A DNA stretch of 32,110 bases from Promethearchaeota archaeon (GTDB lineage: Archaea > Asgardarchaeota > Lokiarchaeia > Sigynarchaeales > SOKP01). Under the pieces are notes generated by a model, which searched no databases, was not told where the DNA came from, and saw only the letters and a list, made by a program, of their open reading frames with translations. A program made the position numbers and the translations under genes. Shown here piece by piece: positions 15,794 through 24,549 of this stretch (the stretch's first letter is position 1; the number at the start of each line of letters is the position of its first letter). The stretch spans positions 1 to 32,110 of the forward strand of contig WJIN01000075.1 of the NCBI GenBank assembly GCA_014730295.1. Reading direction: 5' to 3'.

Positions 15794-17599
15794 TTAATTT
15801 TTTTCTTTCATTTTTTCAATATATTCTAATGATTGATGTCGGAAGTATGTATTATAGAGTTCCGCGTATTTTCCTCCTATTTCCATTAGTTTATCATGGT
15901 CTCCTTGTTCAATAATCTCCCCATGATCGATTACTATTATTCTATCCACATGTCGAACGGTCCACAGCCGATGGGCGATAATAATCGAAGTTCTGCCTTG
16001 AATTATACGTTCAACCGCCTCCTGGATACGTGTTTCGGTAAAGGGGTCTACAGACGCGGTTGCCTCATCCAGAATTAAAATTGAAGGGTCTTCAAGAAGT
16101 ACGCGAGCAAAAACTACCAATTGTCTCTGTCCCATCGAAAGGAGACTTCCCCTTTCCCGTATATTTGTATCTAAACCTTCGGGAAGGTCGTCAATCCAAT
16201 CATATCCTCCCACTTTATCTAATGTATCTATAACATCGTCGCTGGTTGCAGATAAACAACAATATTTAATATTATTCTCCACGGTATCAGCCCAAAGAAA
16301 GGGAGTTTGAGGAATAATTCCTAATTCTCGTCTATATGCATCCAAATCGAACTCTTTAATATCGTTCCCATCAATTAAAATTTTTCCCCCTTGAAATTCA
16401 TAAAATCGAGCGATAAGATTAGCGATGCTTGATTTACCTGCGCCTGTATGACCAACCAATGCGACTGTTTCTCCTGGTGTGATAGTGAGATTAAAATTCT
16501 CGAATACGTTTTTGCCCTCTTCGTATCGAAATACTACATTTTTAAATTCGATTTTTCCTCTCAGATTTTTTGGCATTATATTATTGGTTTGTTTAACCTT
16601 AGGTTCAGCATCTATTAATGAAAAACTACGCTCAGCTGCGGCTAATCCCGCTTGGAATTGTGGCCAAAAGGAGGCAATCGTAAAAATGGGAAAAAATAAT
16701 AACCAAATACTTTGTAAAAACAAGTATAAATCTCCACCGCTTATTATACCATTTAATACACCCAAGCCCCCAAAATATACTAATATAGCTATCAATACAC
16801 CCTGGATGATTCCTAAGCTTGGAAAAATAGCGTTCAAAACCCACGCTCGTTTAAGGTTTACTTCATATGATTGTTGATTAATCTGATTGAATTTTTTGAA
16901 TAATTTCTCCTCACGGCGGAAGGTTTTTGCGATTTGAATGCCAGAAATACTTTCTTTTATAAATGAATTCACATTAGCTCGCGCTCTTTGGCCTTTTAAG
17001 GTCTTTTCTCGAGCAATTTTTCTAAACGAGAATGCTATAATGAAAAAAAGGGGTACAGAGATAATAAATGCAATAGTAAGAATTAGGTTTATAAATATCA
17101 TGAATATAAGAAGAATGACAATAATAAGGAGTGATGAAAGTAATTGGATTGAAAGTTCAACTGTTTGAGCAAAATCTTTCCCATCAGAATTGATTCGGCT
17201 AACGATTTTTCCTGTAGGATTTTTATCAAAGAATGAGAGATCATGGTTCAATGTGGCACGTGTAGCATCTCTTCGAAGGTCTAACACAACTCCACCGATC
17301 ATTTTTGCAGAATTTATCTGACGGAAGTAATTAAATATCCAATTTAAAAGATTAAACCCTAAAATAACCCCTAACACAAAGGTTAGATAAAAAATATTTT
17401 GGTTAGCAGCCAGTTCATTGATAATAAGTCTGGAGAGAATAGGTACAAAAGAACTAGTTAGGGAATATAATGCTAAAAAGAGCACTACTATACCCAAGTT
17501 CCTAGAGTAAGGTTTAAAATATGAAGAAATTCGTTTCAATAATTTTGTATCAGAATATTTTCTATCATATCTTTCTGCTTCTAACCCAATACCCGACAT
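15794..17599 (-). CDS. ABC exporter half-transporter, canonical ATPase subunit
   Basis: About 601 residues: an N-terminal exporter membrane domain with six helices (about 30-320), then an ATPase with Walker A GHTGAGKSS, Q-loop IIPQTPFLWAD, signature variant LSMGQ, Walker B ILILDE with the catalytic Glu, and switch His in IIAHRL. The partner just upstream has Asp at the catalytic position, so together they form a heterodimer with one working ATP site, like TM287/288 or LmrCD. The ATG at 17599 is preferred because GGTGA lies five bases before it; an ATG at 17611 gives four more residues and an 11-nt overlap with the partner. The substrate may be lipid, drug or peptide. Confidence 0.92.
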   Translation of the reverse strand: MSGIGLEAERYDRKYSDTKLLKRISSYFKPYSRNLGIVVLFLALYSLTSSFVPILSRLIINELAANQNIFYLTFVLGVILGFNLLNWIFNYFRQINSAKMIGGVVLDLRRDATRATLNHDLSFFDKNPTGKIVSRINSDGKDFAQTVELSIQLLSSLLIIVILLIFMIFINLILTIAFIISVPLFFIIAFSFRKIAREKTLKGQRARANVNSFIKESISGIQIAKTFRREEKLFKKFNQINQQSYEVNLKRAWVLNAIFPSLGIIQGVLIAILVYFGGLGVLNGIISGGDLYLFLQSIWLLFFPIFTIASFWPQFQAGLAAAERSFSLIDAEPKVKQTNNIMPKNLRGKIEFKNVVFRYEEGKNVFENFNLTITPGETVALVGHTGAGKSSIANLIARFYEFQGGKILIDGNDIKEFDLDAYRRELGIIPQTPFLWADTVENNIKYCCLSATSDDVIDTLDKVGGYDWIDDLPEGLDTNIRERGSLLSMGQRQLVVFARVLLEDPSILILDEATASVDPFTETRIQEAVERIIQGRTSIIIAHRLWTVRHVDRIIVIDHGEIIEQGDHDKLMEIGGKYAELYNTYFRHQSLEYIEKMKEKN

Positions 17600-17600
17600 T

Positions 17601-19427
17601 CTATTCACCATCCAGTAATTCTTCCACTTTTACATCAAACTTTTTAACAAAAATTTTTCGATATTCTTCCGATGTTAAAATTAATTCTTCGTGTCTTCCT
17701 TTTGCGACAATCCCGCCTTTCTTAAGCACTATTATTAGATCAGCCCATCTGATTTGACTTAATCTGTGAGTAATGAGAAAGGTTGTTCTATTCTTAAGGA
17801 TGTTTTGTATTGCCTTCTGAATTTTGTCTTCGGTTTCAGAATCTATTGCTGATGTGGAGTCATCTAGTATCAAGATCCTTGGATCCGTTAAAAACGCTCT
17901 CGCAATCGCGATCCTCTGTTTTTCTCCACCGCTTAAGGTCACGCCCCTCTCCCCTACCTTTGTTTCATATCCATCGGGAAAGTTCATAATAAATTCATTT
18001 GCTTGTGCTTGTTTAGCCGCATTAATCACCTCTTCCATAGAGCTCACTCTTCCAAACGAGATATTTTGAAATATTGTATCTGAAAAGAGGAAAAGATCTT
18101 GTTCTATATAAGAAATTTGATTTCGAAGGGATTTTAACGAATAATCTTTTAGATTAATATCATCAATTAAGATTTTTCCTTTTTCGATATCATAGAGTCT
18201 TGAGATTAATTTAGTTAAGGTTGTTTTCCCAGAGCCTGTGGTTCCCACGATCGCCACGGTCTTTCCTTGATCAATTTTAAACGATATGTTCTTTAATACT
18301 GGAGTTTCTCCATCTGGATATGTAAAAGAGACCTTCTTGAATTCAATTCTGCCACTAATGTCTTTCGATACCCCCTCAATATTCTCATCAATTTCTGTCT
18401 CTTGATTCATTAACTCTAACAATCTTTCAGCTCCTGCTGTTGCTAATTTAATGTAGGAAAATACAAAAATAGAGATATTTGTCGGGAATCTATATAAGGT
18501 CAATAATCCCACATACCCTACTATTTGTCCAATATCCACTAAGCCGTTAATATATAGAAAAATACTATGCCCTAGTCCAATTGTTATAGATACCGCATAG
18601 AAAAGTATTGGTAAATATTTTGCTTGGACACGCCCTTGTTCTATATAAAAATCCCTGTACTTCTTAGCACTTCTATAATATTTCAGAACTTCACTCGATT
18701 CTTGGGCGGTTCCCTTGATAGTTTCTATTCCAGAGAGAGCTTCATTGAGCACAGCACCCATTTCTCCATATTGTGACCTTAAATCTCGAGATACGGGACC
18801 AATATTTCTACTATAATTCCTAAGTGCTAACAAAAATACGATGGTGAATCCAATTGGGGTGATTATTAATTGAGGGGGATAAAAAAGGAAAATATATAGT
18901 ATTGGTATAACTAAATTGGTAAAAGATTCGAAAATAAGAGAAATAGCAGGACTAACAAGAAAATTCAGATTACGCACATCATCAGTGGCTCTTGCCATAA
19001 TATCGCCTACTTTTTGACGATCATGGAAGGATTGACTCTTTCCTAATAAAATCATGAAAAACTCTTTACGAGTATCTCTTTCCATTCTTTGGGCAAGAAT
19101 TTCCCTTAACATGAAGTTAAAAAGCCGCACCAGAGAGCCTCCGATGCCGGCCAAAAGAATAATAATAGTATAAAAGAGTAAATTAGAGCCTTTACCTACG
19201 AGAAATTCAGAGATCGCATTTCCTATAATGACCATATTTAATGACTGGAGGTTTGCAGAAAAGATAGTACTAAAAAAAACAATAAAAATTATAATTTTGT
19301 TAGTACCATGGAAAAGATGAGAAATAATCCATCGATTTGGGCTTTTCTGTCTCACTTTTTTAAAGGGATCGCGTTCTGGAGAGAATTCAGATTGTAATGC
19401 CTTATATTCGGTCGTCTCACCATGCAT
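17601..19427 (-). CDS. ABC exporter half-transporter, degenerate ATPase subunit
   Basis: 608 residues: six-helix exporter membrane domain (about 45-340) and an ATPase with Walker A GTTGSGKTT, Q-loop YIEQDLFLFSD, canonical signature LSGGE, and Walker B ILILDD. Here Asp replaces the catalytic Glu (LDDSTSAID), while the switch His (LITHRL) remains. This is the classic pattern of the degenerate-site half of heterodimeric exporters. Its stop codon lies within the first bases of the partner gene, indicating strict coupling. The N-terminus carries a 35-residue charged stretch before the first helix. The start is the ATG at 19427. Confidence 0.93.
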   Translation of the reverse strand: MHGETTEYKALQSEFSPERDPFKKVRQKSPNRWIISHLFHGTNKIIIFIVFFSTIFSANLQSLNMVIIGNAISEFLVGKGSNLLFYTIIILLAGIGGSLVRLFNFMLREILAQRMERDTRKEFFMILLGKSQSFHDRQKVGDIMARATDDVRNLNFLVSPAISLIFESFTNLVIPILYIFLFYPPQLIITPIGFTIVFLLALRNYSRNIGPVSRDLRSQYGEMGAVLNEALSGIETIKGTAQESSEVLKYYRSAKKYRDFYIEQGRVQAKYLPILFYAVSITIGLGHSIFLYINGLVDIGQIVGYVGLLTLYRFPTNISIFVFSYIKLATAGAERLLELMNQETEIDENIEGVSKDISGRIEFKKVSFTYPDGETPVLKNISFKIDQGKTVAIVGTTGSGKTTLTKLISRLYDIEKGKILIDDINLKDYSLKSLRNQISYIEQDLFLFSDTIFQNISFGRVSSMEEVINAAKQAQANEFIMNFPDGYETKVGERGVTLSGGEKQRIAIARAFLTDPRILILDDSTSAIDSETEDKIQKAIQNILKNRTTFLITHRLSQIRWADLIIVLKKGGIVAKGRHEELILTSEEYRKIFVKKFDVKVEELLDGE

Positions 19428-19638
19428 AGTAAAAGGAGTTTCTAATATTTTTATTTGAAAATAAGATTGTTAGTGATTTCAATTTAACCTTTTTTTTATA
19501 TTTTCTATCTATTATTTATAATTTTAATCTGAAAGACCTACTCAGTAAAAATTAAAAAGAGAGTTCTATTAAATGAATTTTTATAAGGGGTGAGATTAAG
19601 GTAGAACAAAAATATAAGAAAAAAGTAATTTAAAGTTT

Positions 19639-21045
19639 TCAAACATCGAGATTTTCCTCATTGGGTGATGATTCATCTGTCCCAGCTTCTTCTGAAGGTG
19701 GTTGCATCGGTTTTTTGGAGGTATCGCTTTCCTTTTCGCTCTGAGAAGGTTTTTCAAATATCTCTTCAGAACTTATTTTCTGTTTTTCTAAAAAAGTTTT
19801 CAATTCTGCTTTACCTAAGTCTTGCTTTTTGATATATCCTAAATTATCTAAATGTTCTCTATAATTCTTTAAGATCTCAATTATTTCTTCACGTGTGAAT
19901 AAGGTTCTTTCAATCAATCCTTTTCTCTGAAGCATAAATGAAGAGTACCAAAGATAAAAGCCCACCGTGATAATGATAATTAAGAAGTTGTTAACCATAT
20001 CCACTTGATTCTGATCGCTAAAGACTCCAATCAAATTACCCGCTCCAGTAATCATAATTATCTGACCTTGGATATAAAGCATTGTAAATGCATATAGAAA
20101 GAATGGCATATTATCTTCGTTGAATATCGTCGCACCAAAAAGTTTACCTCCTAAACTTCTTAATACTAATATCGCAGTTAAAATCATAAGCAAAATGTCC
20201 ATAAATGCTGTAAAAATATCCGCTCCAACATTTCCCGCTCCTTGAAGTGAATTAAGGAAACTGAATGTGCGGTAACTGAGATAGAGCCAGATGAATATGA
20301 AAAAAAACGGAGAAAATATGTTTGGTGTATTATTTGCTGTACTCTTCATATAGAGAATTATAAGTCTCCAGGATGTAATGGCAATAATGATAAACATTAC
20401 AACACTTATAAGAATAAACCACGTATACATTTCCCCGCCAAGAGAAGAAAATAAAGGATTAAAAAAAACCAATAGAGCGATCTGTAATAGTATAGGGATA
20501 ATTACAGCACATATCATGATTATTAAGGAGATTTTTTCCTTCTTATCGAGCGATTCGTAATCAGGCAGTATTTTTTTCTCAATCTTCTCTGAGAGAGTTT
20601 CGATTCCGCTTCTGAGGAAAAGAATTTGTAATAAATTCCATCCAAAAAAGATGACAATAAATAATATTGGAAGCAACACGTCCCAGCCAAAAAATTCCAC
20701 CGTTAAATTTGTACTACTACCCAAAAGAAAGTAGATTAGCGTGATAATAAAACTTATCAAATAGGTTCCAAGAAATCCAATAATTTTATTTCTGTCAAAT
20801 CTCTTCTCCTCAGAAAACAAAAATTCTCGTAAAGCAGGAATGAGAGCGATGAACATCAGCAAGATAAATGTAAGGGAGATTGAAGTGGAGAGAAATAACA
20901 CCACGTTTCCCACATTAGTTAAGGGTACTAAGCTCAATAATGCTACAAAAAGGGCGGATATGAAGAAAATTATTGTATAGAAAATATGTGAATCGTTAAA
21001 AATCTTGTAGAAATTCTTGTTTAGAAATTCTTTTATTTTTCCCAT
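19639..21045 (-). CDS. Polytopic membrane protein of unknown function with acidic tail
   Basis: 468 residues with about ten hydrophobic helices between residues 18 and 375. These are followed by a cytoplasm-like region (about 380-420, TREEIIEILKNYREHL) and a Ser/Glu/Pro-rich acidic tail (about 425-468). No transport or enzyme motif was recognised. The short helical segment after the membrane part could bind a partner. It lies 211 nt upstream of the exporter pair on the same strand, so it may be functionally related, but the gap is large enough for a separate promoter and terminator. Confidence 0.7.
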   Translation of the reverse strand: MGKIKEFLNKNFYKIFNDSHIFYTIIFFISALFVALLSLVPLTNVGNVVLFLSTSISLTFILLMFIALIPALREFLFSEEKRFDRNKIIGFLGTYLISFIITLIYFLLGSSTNLTVEFFGWDVLLPILFIVIFFGWNLLQILFLRSGIETLSEKIEKKILPDYESLDKKEKISLIIMICAVIIPILLQIALLVFFNPLFSSLGGEMYTWFILISVVMFIIIAITSWRLIILYMKSTANNTPNIFSPFFFIFIWLYLSYRTFSFLNSLQGAGNVGADIFTAFMDILLMILTAILVLRSLGGKLFGATIFNEDNMPFFLYAFTMLYIQGQIIMITGAGNLIGVFSDQNQVDMVNNFLIIIITVGFYLWYSSFMLQRKGLIERTLFTREEIIEILKNYREHLDNLGYIKKQDLGKAELKTFLEKQKISSEEIFEKPSQSEKESDTSKKPMQPPSEEAGTDESSPNEENLDV

Positions 21046-21364
21046 TAGAGACGCCTTTATTTTGAATTTTCTAAGTGTAAAAAGTCAACCCTTCCTTAAA
21101 AATAATGAGTTAAATATTTTGATATAGTCTATATCCAATAATTTGAAATGTGAGTTTGAATCTTTTCAAGGAATATATCAGAGTTCATTTGATATATCTG
21201 ATATAACTTGTTTATTATAATGCTGAGATATTTATAGAGCCTTATATAAGAAATAATAAAACTTCTACATATTACAGAAATTTTTATAAATTAAGCTGGT
21301 ATATATTATATAAGCTAGATATAGTTTATTATTAAAAAAATAGACGGTCTTTAGGCAATTTCGA
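21046..21364 (+). promoter_or_regulatory. Promoter region of the HdrBC-glutaminase operon with inverted repeat
   Basis: This is a 319-nt gap between divergent genes. It contains a 9-bp perfect inverted repeat TATATCAGA/TCTGATATA (21174-21182 and 21197-21205). ATATAACTTGTTTATTATAAT (21201-21221) resembles the element at the glnA promoter (13083-13104). TATA-like boxes lie at 21241-21250 (CTTATATAAG) and 21299-21312. The start codon at 21365 leaves a leader of roughly 30-90 nt depending on the box used. No small gene was seen. Confidence 0.45.
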
Positions 21365-22702
21365 ATGGATGATATAGTACTTTTCCCGGGTTGTATGGTT
21401 AGTTATCGATTACCCTTCATCGAGGTTTCAGTTAAAAAAGCGTTAGAGCATTTTGAGATAAATTATTGGGAGAATGAGAAATTTTCATGCTGTCCAGAAC
21501 CAAATGGAATTAAAAATACGGATTCCGACTTGTATTCCATTACGGCATCAAGAAACCTCGCTTTAGCTGAAATGCAAGAAAAAGATATTTTAACTCCTTG
21601 TAATGGATGTTTTGAGACGTTAAAAGGAATCAGGAGTGAGCTCAGAGTGGATAGCCATTTCCGTGAACAAATCAACAGCCATTTAAATGAAATAAACCTA
21701 AAAGTGGAAGGAGAAAGCGACGTATTCCATCTCGTTGAATTTTTTCATCAGTTAGGCAGCGATACCATTAAAGAAAAGATAAAATATCCCTTAACGTCTC
21801 TAAAAGTTGCGGTTCATTATGGCTGTCATTTTCTTCGACCAAGTAATAAGATACAAATGGATGATCCGATGGAACCTCATATTTTTGACAAATTAATTGA
21901 GGATTTAGGAGCAAAAAGTGTGGATTATATTCATAAAATGGACTGTTGTGGAGGAAGCTTAGAGAGAGCGGGTAATTCTGATGCGGGATTAGAAATGATC
22001 CATTCAAAGCTGGAAAGTATGAAAGAAGCTGGCGCAGATGCAATCGTGGTGGGGTGCCCTCAATGTTTTATGCAGTTCGATCATCTTCAAAGGGAGCTGA
22101 AAAGATTAGACTATGAATTTGATATTCCCGTCTTTTACTATTCTGAATTGCTCTGTATTGCCTTAGGGATAGATATAAGAGATATTATTAAGAAATATCA
22201 TAGAACCCCAGTAGAAAATATATTTGCCAAAATCGATTCAATTCATGAAAAGAACAAAGAAATTGAAAAATGTTTTGATGTGGAGTTCTTGAAGGAATGC
22301 TACTCATGCGGCGCATGCAATAGTGATTGTCCTGTCGCAAAATATATGCCCCAAACATTTAATCCGCAGGAAATTGTTAAAAGAATCTTGAATGGACGTT
22401 TAGAGGAAGTGCTTAAAGATTCGTCCATATGGTTATGTCTCGATTGCTATGTATGCTATGAATTATGTCCGATGCGGGTCGGGCTGGTGGAAATCTTTAC
22501 CACGCTGCGTAATTTAGCCCAAAATCAAGGGAATAGTACTGATGGATTTGCACAAGAGTTAGAAACATTTAAAAAATTGGGAACCGTAGCAATGTTTTCA
22601 AAATCGGCAAGAAAACGAGTAGGATTAAAATCTAAAAAACCCGAATTAGAAGATTTAAAAATATTAATATATAAATTAGAAAAAAAAGTTAGAGACCCAT
22701 AA
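21365..22702 (+). CDS. HdrB-HdrC fusion, heterodisulfide reductase-like iron-sulfur protein
   Basis: 445 residues. The HdrB part has two complete cysteine-rich CCG domains: C10-X31-CC(42,43)-X35-C79-X2-C82 and C154-X39-CC(194,195)-X35-C231-X2-C234. In HdrB such motifs bind noncubane [4Fe-4S] clusters that reduce disulfides. The C-terminal part is HdrC-like, with two ferredoxin motifs: C312/315/318/322 and C358/361/364/368. In HdrD the order is HdrC then HdrB; here it is reversed. No methanogenesis genes are nearby. The stop lies 7 nt before the glutaminase subunit of glutamate synthase, so they are almost surely co-transcribed. This suggests the protein passes electrons to or from glutamate synthase, or reduces an unknown disulfide. 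Confidence 0.9.
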   Translation: MDDIVLFPGCMVSYRLPFIEVSVKKALEHFEINYWENEKFSCCPEPNGIKNTDSDLYSITASRNLALAEMQEKDILTPCNGCFETLKGIRSELRVDSHFREQINSHLNEINLKVEGESDVFHLVEFFHQLGSDTIKEKIKYPLTSLKVAVHYGCHFLRPSNKIQMDDPMEPHIFDKLIEDLGAKSVDYIHKMDCCGGSLERAGNSDAGLEMIHSKLESMKEAGADAIVVGCPQCFMQFDHLQRELKRLDYEFDIPVFYYSELLCIALGIDIRDIIKKYHRTPVENIFAKIDSIHEKNKEIEKCFDVEFLKECYSCGACNSDCPVAKYMPQTFNPQEIVKRILNGRLEEVLKDSSIWLCLDCYVCYELCPMRVGLVEIFTTLRNLAQNQGNSTDGFAQELETFKKLGTVAMFSKSARKRVGLKSKKPELEDLKILIYKLEKKVRDP

Positions 22703-22709
22703 AAAAAAA

Positions 22710-23906
22710 ATGAATTGGAAAAATTATACAAGTTTACCCGAGAAGTTTCGAAATCAACGTGTGTTTGATGGTTGTGGAATCTCTGGATATATCAATATTG
22801 ATGGAAAACGCGAGAGTGGTGATCAAATTATCGATATGTTGTGTATTTTAAGCGAAAGAGAAAATGGATTAGGCGCGGGATTTGCGGGTTATGGAATATA
22901 TCCCAATTATAAAGAGTATTATGCTCTTCATTTTCTTATAGATACCGAAGAATGTAAAGAGAAATTATTGCGCTATTTAGATGAAGTGGGATATATTATT
23001 CAATCAGAACCAATCCCAACCTTGGCGCCTCATAATGTCGATGATCCTCCTATTACCTGGAGAGTTTTTTATGAACCTAAACAGAAAAAAAGCTTCTCAG
23101 AAGATGAGCAAGTTGTTCAATTGGTAATGCATATAAACGAAAATTTCAAGGGAGTATTTGTTATGTCCTCGGGTAAAAATATGGGAGTGTTTAAAGGAAA
23201 TGGATGGTCCCATGAAATTGCCGATTTTTACAAAATTAAAGATTATAAGGCGTATATGTGGTTGGCTCATTCGAGATTTCCTACAAATACTCCCGGATGG
23301 TGGGGTGGCGCTCATCCTTTCAATTTATTGGGCACAAGCGTTGTGCATAATGGAGAAATAACTTCTTATGGAACGAATATGAGGTATTTAGAATCATTTG
23401 GGTATAAATGTACTCTGTTTACCGACACTGAAGTGATCGCCTATTTGTTTGATTTATTAATACGTAAACATAATATGCCCGTTCCTATTGCAACGATGGC
23501 ATTGGCTCCGCCATTATTTAGTAATATCGAGACGATGGAACAAAAATATCAAATAGCTCTGAAAAATATACGTGCAACGTATAGATCTGCAATGCTCAAC
23601 GGACCATTTTCGATAGTGGTTGGTCTGACTGATCCAAAACCAACTTTAGTGGGCCTCTCAGATAGAAAAAAATTACGCCCACTCGTAGCAGCAATTTCTG
23701 AAGATGAGGATACCCTTTTCTTAAGCAGTGAGGAAGCTTCATTTAAGCGCCTAAAACTAAGTGAGGAATATAATTTTAAAAAGATATGGCACCCAAAAAG
23801 CGGTACTGCGATAGTCGCACGGATAGGAGAGGGAATACTGAGAGACGGTTTAGAAACACCTTTCGAAAAAATTAATCTCAAAGTAGAGGGAGTAATTCGA
23901 GGTTAA
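22710..23906 (+). CDS. Glutamate synthase glutaminase subunit (class II amidotransferase, archaeal GlxB type)
   Basis: 398 residues. It releases ammonia from glutamine for the synthase core. The catalytic Cys22 lies in DGCGISGY after a 21-residue stretch that would have to be removed, since class II amidotransferases use an N-terminal cysteine; bacterial GltB also carries a propeptide. Other family segments are HSRFPTNTPGWWGGAHPF, VVHNGEITSYGTN and CTLFTDTEV. Archaeal glutamate synthases encode this domain separately, while bacterial GltB has all domains in one chain. It follows the HdrBC fusion by 7 nt. The FMN and GXGXG subunits lie 643 nt further on. Confidence 0.93.
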   Translation: MNWKNYTSLPEKFRNQRVFDGCGISGYINIDGKRESGDQIIDMLCILSERENGLGAGFAGYGIYPNYKEYYALHFLIDTEECKEKLLRYLDEVGYIIQSEPIPTLAPHNVDDPPITWRVFYEPKQKKSFSEDEQVVQLVMHINENFKGVFVMSSGKNMGVFKGNGWSHEIADFYKIKDYKAYMWLAHSRFPTNTPGWWGGAHPFNLLGTSVVHNGEITSYGTNMRYLESFGYKCTLFTDTEVIAYLFDLLIRKHNMPVPIATMALAPPLFSNIETMEQKYQIALKNIRATYRSAMLNGPFSIVVGLTDPKPTLVGLSDRKKLRPLVAAISEDEDTLFLSSEEASFKRLKLSEEYNFKKIWHPKSGTAIVARIGEGILRDGLETPFEKINLKVEGVIRG

Positions 23907-24549
23907 TAATATCTTTAAGTGATAAGATTAGCTTTGTTCAGATTTTTATTTATGCTTTCACTTCGCACTGTTCAACCAAAAAATAATTCAGATACGGGAA
24001 ATTTTAGATTAAGGGCAACTATTACAGATGAGTAATTTCTTGAGATATTCCAATAATATTTCAAAGGAAAATTATTAAAATATTCTTATGTTTATGTGAA
24101 GGGTAGTAGTTCAATATTTGGATATGATAATGTCCCTCATCATAAATACTTAAAAACATATCCAAATCATAAACTCATAAAAAGATATAGCAAAACTTGA
24201 GAATACATGTTTAAAAAACTTTCTAAAAGAATTTACTAAATTAAAAGCTAATATAAATTTTAAATGAGTATAATTCCTTATTCATTTTAAAATTCTATTT
24301 TGATTGGCTCCAAATCTTGACCTATTTTATGTTTAAAGGAAACAATCTTAGGATATTGAAGAGTTTTCATAAATCTATCTAAAGATTCTCAGGAAAATCT
24401 TGGGACGAAAAATATAAACAAGGTTCTTTATTTTTTTGGAGTATAGTTAATATATCCGGATTATATTCTATATAAGATAATCATAAGTAATATATATATT
24501 CAATAATAAATATATCATAATTATCGTCTAAGAGTAAAAAAGTAAAAAA
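23907..24549. other. Long AT-rich gap inside the glutamate synthase cluster
   Basis: 643 nt. It includes an 11-bp inverted repeat at 24116-24167, a smaller 6-bp hairpin (AAGATT/AATCTT at 24382-24401) and TATA-like boxes near 24470-24476 and 24495-24520, which probably serve the FMN subunit gene at 24550. A 27-codon ORF at 23952-24035 (starting MLSLRTVQPK) has no ribosome binding site and is probably chance. The length and hairpins would suit a regulated leader or separate transcription unit. Confidence 0.45.
24116..24167. repeat. 11-bp perfect inverted repeat with 30-nt loop
   Basis: ATTTGGATATG (24116-24126) pairs with CATATCCAAAT (24157-24167). Inside the loop ATGAT and ATCAT can pair around AATGTCCCTC. 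No T-tract follows, so it is not a typical terminator. It may be an operator or a structured RNA element in the glutamate synthase region. Confidence 0.5.

Noticed and set aside
16479..16877. 132-codon plus-strand ORF inside the exporter gene
   Set aside because: It is antisense to a well-supported ABC transporter, has no recognisable domain, and follows the complementary codon pattern of the real gene.
23952..24035. 27-codon plus-strand ORF (MLSLRTVQPK) in the glutamate synthase gap
   Set aside because: No ribosome binding site or fitting promoter, and the length is expected by chance.
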